This document shows positions 60,276 through 64,000 of a stretch of DNA of 64,000 nt, in pieces (within the stretch, counting starts at the first letter, position 1; each line of letters opens with the position of its first letter). Source of the stretch: Bog-473 sp963745665 (lineage in GTDB: Bacteria; Actinomycetota; Acidimicrobiia; Acidimicrobiales; RAAP-2); assembly GCA_963745665.1 (NCBI GenBank), contig CAVUYE010000001.1:62001-126000 (forward strand), written 5' to 3'. Under the pieces are notes generated by a model, which saw only the letters and a program-made list of their open reading frames with translations, had not been told where the DNA came from and did not search any database. Both the position numbers and the translations under genes were made by a program.

Positions 60276-60408
60276 CCTCCAGCGGAGCAATCCAACGAAG
60301 CTTTCGCGGCGACTCGACCTGCTGCTGAGCTCTTCCGCCGATTACGCAGCAGCTCTGGTGGAGGACATGACCTCAGCAGGATCGTCGGATTATCAGAAGG
60401 GAGACGCA

Positions 60409-60933
60409 ATGGAGATCATCAACTTGGGTGCGACGGACGGGCTGCCCCCGGTGAATTGGGGAGACGTCCTCGAAAAGCTCGATGCAGGATCGCCGCCGGC
60501 TCCGGACGCCCACAACGCTCGCACGACGTGGCTTTCGACGGTGAACGGGGACGGGAGCCCCCACGTGACCGCGGTCGGTGCGCTCTGGCTCGACCGAAGC
60601 TTCTGGTTCCAGACCGGATCGGGTACTCGGAAGGGCCGCAACGTCGCCCGCGACCCGCGCTGCTCAATGGCGGTGTCGATCCTCGATGCAGACGTCGTCG
60701 CCGAAGGTGAAGCAGAGCGAGAGACCGACCCGGCCACATTGACGCGCCTTGCCAATGCCTGGACCGACCAGGGGTGGCCCGCCGAACTCGATGAGACCCG
60801 GACAGGTATCACCGCCCCGTTCAACGCGCCGTCGCAGGGACCACCGCCGTGGAACGTCTATCGCATCAAGCCACATTCGGTGACCGTGACACTGGGCACC
60901 GAGCCGGGCGGGCTGACTCGCTTCAGGTTCTAG
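60409..60933 (+). CDS. PPOX-class FMN/F420-dependent protein
   Basis: 174 residues. RTTWLSTVNGDGSPHVTAVG, LDRSFWFQTGSGTRKGRNVA, DPRCSMAVSILDADVVAEGE are the split-barrel flavin-binding motifs of the pyridoxamine-phosphate-oxidase-like class. In actinobacteria these often use F420 to reduce or oxidise small molecules. AAGGGAG precedes ATG 60409. It is 133 bases from the SRPBCC gene on the same strand. Confidence 0.88.
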   Translation: MEIINLGATDGLPPVNWGDVLEKLDAGSPPAPDAHNARTTWLSTVNGDGSPHVTAVGALWLDRSFWFQTGSGTRKGRNVARDPRCSMAVSILDADVVAEGEAERETDPATLTRLANAWTDQGWPAELDETRTGITAPFNAPSQGPPPWNVYRIKPHSVTVTLGTEPGGLTRFRF

Positions 60934-61220
60934 CCTGAGCCCAGCGAGATGAGTTTCCCGGCCTCGCCGATCGATGAGTCTCGCGATTCGGCACTCCCAT
61001 AGATTCCTGCGGACCTTCGGCCCAAAGCAGAGCGCTCCAGATAGCGTCCCGCTCCCGGCGTATTCGGGCAGCCCTAAGGCCACCGTTTCGTGAGGACGAA
61101 GCAAGCGTGTAGAGAGTGCCAAATCGGGGCGAGCTCGTCCAGGCTTGGCTTCCTCACGACACTGAGCGCAGCCGCAGTTCCTGTGGCGTCCAATCGCCCG
61201 GATATCAACTAGGAGGAATG

Positions 61221-61676
61221 ATGGCAGCTAAGACTGATCAACACATTGACCTTGCCGCAGGTATCAGCCCGTCGCATATCAAACACCGAATGGCGGAGGT
61301 CTCCACCTTCAATGCCAAGTTCGCTGTTGTGGTTACCAACATTGTTGGTTCGATGTGGTGCGCCTACGCTTTCATCCTGCTGACCCTGGTGTCGTTGCCC
61401 GCCGTACTTAGTGCTTTCTCGATCTTCTCGGGTGTGTTCCCATCGTGGTTGGTCAAGGCCAGCCTGATCGCACTGGTGGCCTGGATCGCCCAGACCTTCT
61501 TCCAACTCGTCCTGCTCTCCGTGATCATGGTTGGCCAGCAGGTCCAGTCATTGGCTGCGGATGCCCGCAGCCAAGAAACGGACGACAACACCAAGAAGCT
61601 GATCGAACTCTTAGACATCAATACTGAGGGTGGGATGGGTGACCTGAAAGCGTATCTCGACACCAAGCTGAAGTGA
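61221..61676 (+). CDS. DUF1003-like membrane protein
   Basis: 151 residues. Two hydrophobic segments, AFILLTLVSLPAVLSAFSIF and VKASLIALVAWIAQTFFQLV, are separated by a short loop, then VIMVGQQVQSLAADARSQET ends in a coiled region DDNTKKLIELLD. The layout matches DUF1003 membrane proteins. ATG 61221 is preferred over the adjacent ATG 61218 for AGGAGGA spacing. Probable role unknown. Confidence 0.6.
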   Translation: MAAKTDQHIDLAAGISPSHIKHRMAEVSTFNAKFAVVVTNIVGSMWCAYAFILLTLVSLPAVLSAFSIFSGVFPSWLVKASLIALVAWIAQTFFQLVLLSVIMVGQQVQSLAADARSQETDDNTKKLIELLDINTEGGMGDLKAYLDTKLK

Positions 61677-61833
61677 TCCGGAGGGAATCTTTGATTGCCA
61701 CGTGCCGCAGAGTCCACTCAGTCCCGGCGACTGGGACACCTTTTCGCGATTGGCTTGCGAGCGCCGGGTCACTGCTCCGGGCCAGTGCCAGATGTCGTTC
61801 GGCTCGTGCGACGTAGCCATTTGGATCTTTTGG

Positions 61834-62646
61834 TCAAGATGACTTGCGAGCGAGCAGCGAATAGGTGAGTGGGTACTTCGGCCATCCTTGGGGGAGGCGG
61901 TGAAAGCCGTCTTCGCCCTTGACCGTCCAAGGCCAGGGTGCGTTCGTATATGACTGCTCGTGGAATAGTTCGATGCTGAGTCCAACTCCGAGCACGGCAC
62001 TGATCACTTCGCTGAGGGAGTGCGCACGTTCAAACGTCGTTGTGTTGATGAAGGTCGCGTCCGGTACGGCGTACGTCCCGCCCTTTTCATCCCATCTCAA
62101 ATACGGGGCCTCAAAGATGTCCTGTTGGAAGGTGCGTCCGTCACTCACGACACCGAGCACGATCGGGTGGATCTCCACCAGGTATAGAGCACCTCCAGGC
62201 CGAAGCAATCCGTCCACCACGCGAGCCCACTCGTCGAGGTCGGGCAGCCATCCAAGAGCGCCGATTCCCGTGTACACGACGTCGAAGGAACGACCGGCGA
62301 GCGCATCACGAGCGTTGTAGACGTCGGAGCAGACGAACTCGGCATCAATTTCACAGTCGATGGCGAGTTGGGTTGCGATCTCGATGGCGGCTGATGAGAA
62401 ATCGAGACCGACCACGCGTGCGCCGTGCCGAGCCCACGAAAGGGTGTCGGTTCCGAGGTGGCACTGGAGATGCACCAACTCCAGGCCGGCGACATCTCCT
62501 AGTTCGACAAGTTCGAAGGGCCGAATGTCATCACGGCCAGCCCGAAAGCCAACCAAGTCGTACAGATCGCTCGCCGCATGAAGGGGAGCCGCCTCTTCCC
62601 ATCGGGCCATGTTCGCAGCGCGGCCCTCGACACCTCGATCCGTCAC
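61834..62646 (-). CDS. class I SAM-dependent methyltransferase
   Basis: 270 residues. LVHLQCHLGTDTLSWARHGA is motif I (an LQCHxGTDT type typical of this family), VVGLDFSSAAIEIATQLAID motif II and FDVVYTGIGALGWLPDLDEW the catalytic strand. The C-terminal PWPWTVKGEDGFHRLPQGWP block is well conserved among relatives. GTG 62646. Substrate unknown; such proteins often sit next to detoxification genes. Confidence 0.85.
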   Translation of the reverse strand: MTDRGVEGRAANMARWEEAAPLHAASDLYDLVGFRAGRDDIRPFELVELGDVAGLELVHLQCHLGTDTLSWARHGARVVGLDFSSAAIEIATQLAIDCEIDAEFVCSDVYNARDALAGRSFDVVYTGIGALGWLPDLDEWARVVDGLLRPGGALYLVEIHPIVLGVVSDGRTFQQDIFEAPYLRWDEKGGTYAVPDATFINTTTFERAHSLSEVISAVLGVGLSIELFHEQSYTNAPWPWTVKGEDGFHRLPQGWPKYPLTYSLLARKSS

Positions 62647-62833
62647 GACGCAAGGCTAGAAGAATGCCTGAGAGGTGTCGCACTCCCGGCGTTTAGGGCT
62701 GCCTGGGGTGGTGCCCGGCTGGGGATGCGGGCTCACACGCCGCCGTCGGCCGGGTTCGGGTCATAGGGCGTCACAGCCCTGGGGTAGGTTGCACCCGCGA
62801 GGGCAGGGCAATATTGCAGGAGGTCATGGACCA

Positions 62834-63052
62834 ATGCAGAGTCCCCATCACCCGCTGGTCTCAAGACGGAACGACGGCCGCTGGGTGTTGAACTGTCCAG
62901 AGTGCCAGCTTGACTCCTGCAACCGGCCCGTGCCGATCGGGATCGGCTTACCCGTCGAATCCGAGTACATCGCCACGCGGCTCCAGGAGAACCACGTCGG
63001 GCCTACTCGCTGGCAGCGGTCGATCCAAGCAGCCCTCCCTCCGCGCAGCTAA
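62834..63052 (+). CDS. small CxxC-containing hypothetical protein
   Basis: 72 residues from ATG 62834. HHPLVSRRNDGRWVLNCPEC contains one CxxC, and PVPIGIGLPVESEYIATRLQ follows. The composition looks coding, but there is no family I recognise. It lies 187 bases from the divergent methyltransferase. Confidence 0.45.
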   Translation: MQSPHHPLVSRRNDGRWVLNCPECQLDSCNRPVPIGIGLPVESEYIATRLQENHVGPTRWQRSIQAALPPRS

Positions 63053-63156
63053 CCGCACATGGCGGGGAGCCGAACTGGGCCGACCGTCCCGCCGGTCTAG
63101 GGCAGTGAGTCGTCAGATCGTTTCCCCTACTATGTGCCGCCGGGACGTTCACAAGT

Positions 63157-63621
63157 GTGAAAGGCAAGACCGTGGATGGGTATGTATTGCGGGACGCGCC
63201 AGGCTGGACTTGGAAAGCGAATGGGCGCGACAACGAGGGACGCTTTGACTTCCTGGTAATTGAGCATCTCGCGTACGGGGCCGGCCCGCCGTTGCACTTC
63301 CATAACGCATTCGAAGACTCTTTTTTCGTTTTAGATGGTTTGCTCACAGTCCAGCTAGGGGACGACGTTGTCGAGCTCGGGCCGGGAGACTTCGCGACCG
63401 CCCCACCCGGCGTCCCGCACAGCCTCACGAACGCACACGCTGACCAGAGTGCCTGCCGGGCGGTCAACCTATTGACACCGGGTGTCGGCTTCGATCGCTA
63501 CATAAGTCAGATCGACCAGCTCGCCGCGAACGGCGACCACGAGGGATTGGAACGGCTCAACGCTGAATACGACGTGACGATCGTCGGTCCGAGCGTGGCC
63601 GATCGACTCGGACTCTCGTAA
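63157..63621 (+). CDS. cupin_2-domain protein
   Basis: 154 residues. LAYGAGPPLHFHNAFEDSFF is cupin motif 1 with the HxH pair, and FATAPPGVPHSLTNAHAD is motif 2 with the His. It has a C-terminal helical extension (ISQIDQLAANGDHEGLERLN) typical of small quercetinase-like or regulator-like cupins. GTG 63157. Metal and substrate unknown. Confidence 0.85.
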   Translation: MKGKTVDGYVLRDAPGWTWKANGRDNEGRFDFLVIEHLAYGAGPPLHFHNAFEDSFFVLDGLLTVQLGDDVVELGPGDFATAPPGVPHSLTNAHADQSACRAVNLLTPGVGFDRYISQIDQLAANGDHEGLERLNAEYDVTIVGPSVADRLGLS

Positions 63622-63809
63622 GCCAGAGATCACTGAACAAGGAGCGCGGTCGTAGGCAATGACAACTGGGTCTCCTACGGGTATCCGCACGGGAAGTGGA
63701 CGGTGACCAGTTGCCAATATCCCATCGGCGGCGAATCCGAGTCGTCGTCAGCCAGCGCCGGGTAATTCAATCAGCAGCGCACAGAGCCAGCAATAGGGAG
63801 TGGTCCGAT

Positions 63810-64000
63810 TCAGCTTCGACGCGCTGAACCGAAAATGAACCACCGCGTCGCCTGGATTTCAGCCTTCCAGCCCTCTCCTTCGATGAGCGACTGCAGCTCC
63901 CCTGGCTCGTACATCACACTGACGACCCGGTGCTCGGATCCGTCCATCAGACGACGCACGTGCAGGTCTGTGTCGTACTTGAGGACGAATGGGTCCTTCG
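63810..64000 (-). CDS. SAM-dependent methyltransferase, partial (C-terminal end)
   Basis: The last ~63 residues of a gene that enters from the right edge. Minus-strand frame: KYDTDLHVRRLMDGSEHRVV, MYEPGELQSLIEGEGWKAEI, ATRWFIFGSARR, then stop TGA (complement of 63810-63812). The EPxEL...GW...ATRWFIFGSARR ending is characteristic of class I methyltransferases. The catalytic half is outside the window. Confidence 0.65.
   Translation of the reverse strand, partial: KDPFVLKYDTDLHVRRLMDGSEHRVVSVMYEPGELQSLIEGEGWKAEIQATRWFIFGSARRS

Noticed and set aside
63638..63766. Short open frame reading DNWVSYGYPHGKWTV and on to a stop
   Set aside because: Looks like a fragment of an exported protein but has no start codon and no recognised family; too short to call.
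1..64000. CRISPR arrays, tRNA or rRNA genes, IS elements, integrases
   Set aside because: No regularly spaced direct repeats, cloverleaf-like genes, transposase motifs or attachment-site duplications were found by eye; a tRNA scan could not be run.

Overview
The window looks like chromosomal DNA of a high-GC actinobacterium (GC judged by eye, not computed). The signs are GTG/TTG starts, ATGA/GTGA overlaps between genes, several promoters that place a -10 box 6-7 bases before the start codon (leaderless transcription), three DinB/maleylpyruvate-isomerase-type proteins typical of mycothiol producers, a Tat protein with an LAxTG-like motif, and a KstR-like operator. The mix of acyl-CoA enzymes, amidohydrolases and branched-chain-type binding proteins would suit an acidimicrobial or mycobacterial-like lineage, but that placement is inference. 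No rRNA, tRNA, CRISPR array, insertion sequence or phage gene was seen.

Layout. 1-9.4 kb: a partial Gfo/Idh oxidoreductase, a membrane desaturase, a class III cyclase, a solute-binding protein, a TetR-controlled epimerase pair, and a Baeyer-Villiger monooxygenase coupled to a quinone reductase with a divergent SDR. 9.4-19 kb: small accessory genes (DinB-like, universal-stress-protein/Rieske, methyltransferase, DHFR-like, Clp-N, HIT, GYD, nucleoside hydrolase, PilZ). 19-21.4 kb: TetR and an MFS exporter with a readable promoter/operator. 21.4-29 kb: nine co-directional minus-strand genes (a Tat/LAxTG-like protein, HPr-kinase-like protein, PqqD-like RRE protein, two phytanoyl-CoA-type dioxygenases, acetyltransferase, crotonase, P450, ferredoxin) and a divergent nucleotidyltransferase. 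This is the best candidate for an undescribed system. 29-36 kb: FMN reductase, an ArsR/SRPBCC/DinB operon, cysteine dioxygenase plus rhodanese, and a kinase-like/flippase fusion protein.

35-59 kb reads as a lipid or CoA-ester catabolic region: two paralogous amidohydrolases, an acyl-CoA mutase large subunit, two ferredoxins (one here, one with the P450), two SDRs, DUF427/thioesterase proteins, two crotonases, an mmsA-type dehydrogenase, a DUF35-thiolase fusion, two solute-binding proteins and a complete branched-chain-type ABC transporter with fused permeases. A tandem TetR, a MarR and a TetR lie among them. Several promoters share a TTGACGTC-like element, and one intergenic region carries a KstR-like palindrome. 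A simple reading is uptake of an organic or branched acid followed by CoA-dependent breakdown to propionyl/isobutyryl-type units. 59-64 kb: small conserved genes (SRPBCC, PPOX, DUF1003-like, methyltransferases, cupin).

Data quality. About ten single-base indels break otherwise well-conserved genes. Seven or eight are +1 insertions in or beside short G/C runs, and six or more of the total lie between 39.9 and 44.8 kb. Sequencing or assembly error is at least as likely as gene decay. Two short remnants (an alpha/beta hydrolase and a methyltransferase tail) look like genuine decayed genes.
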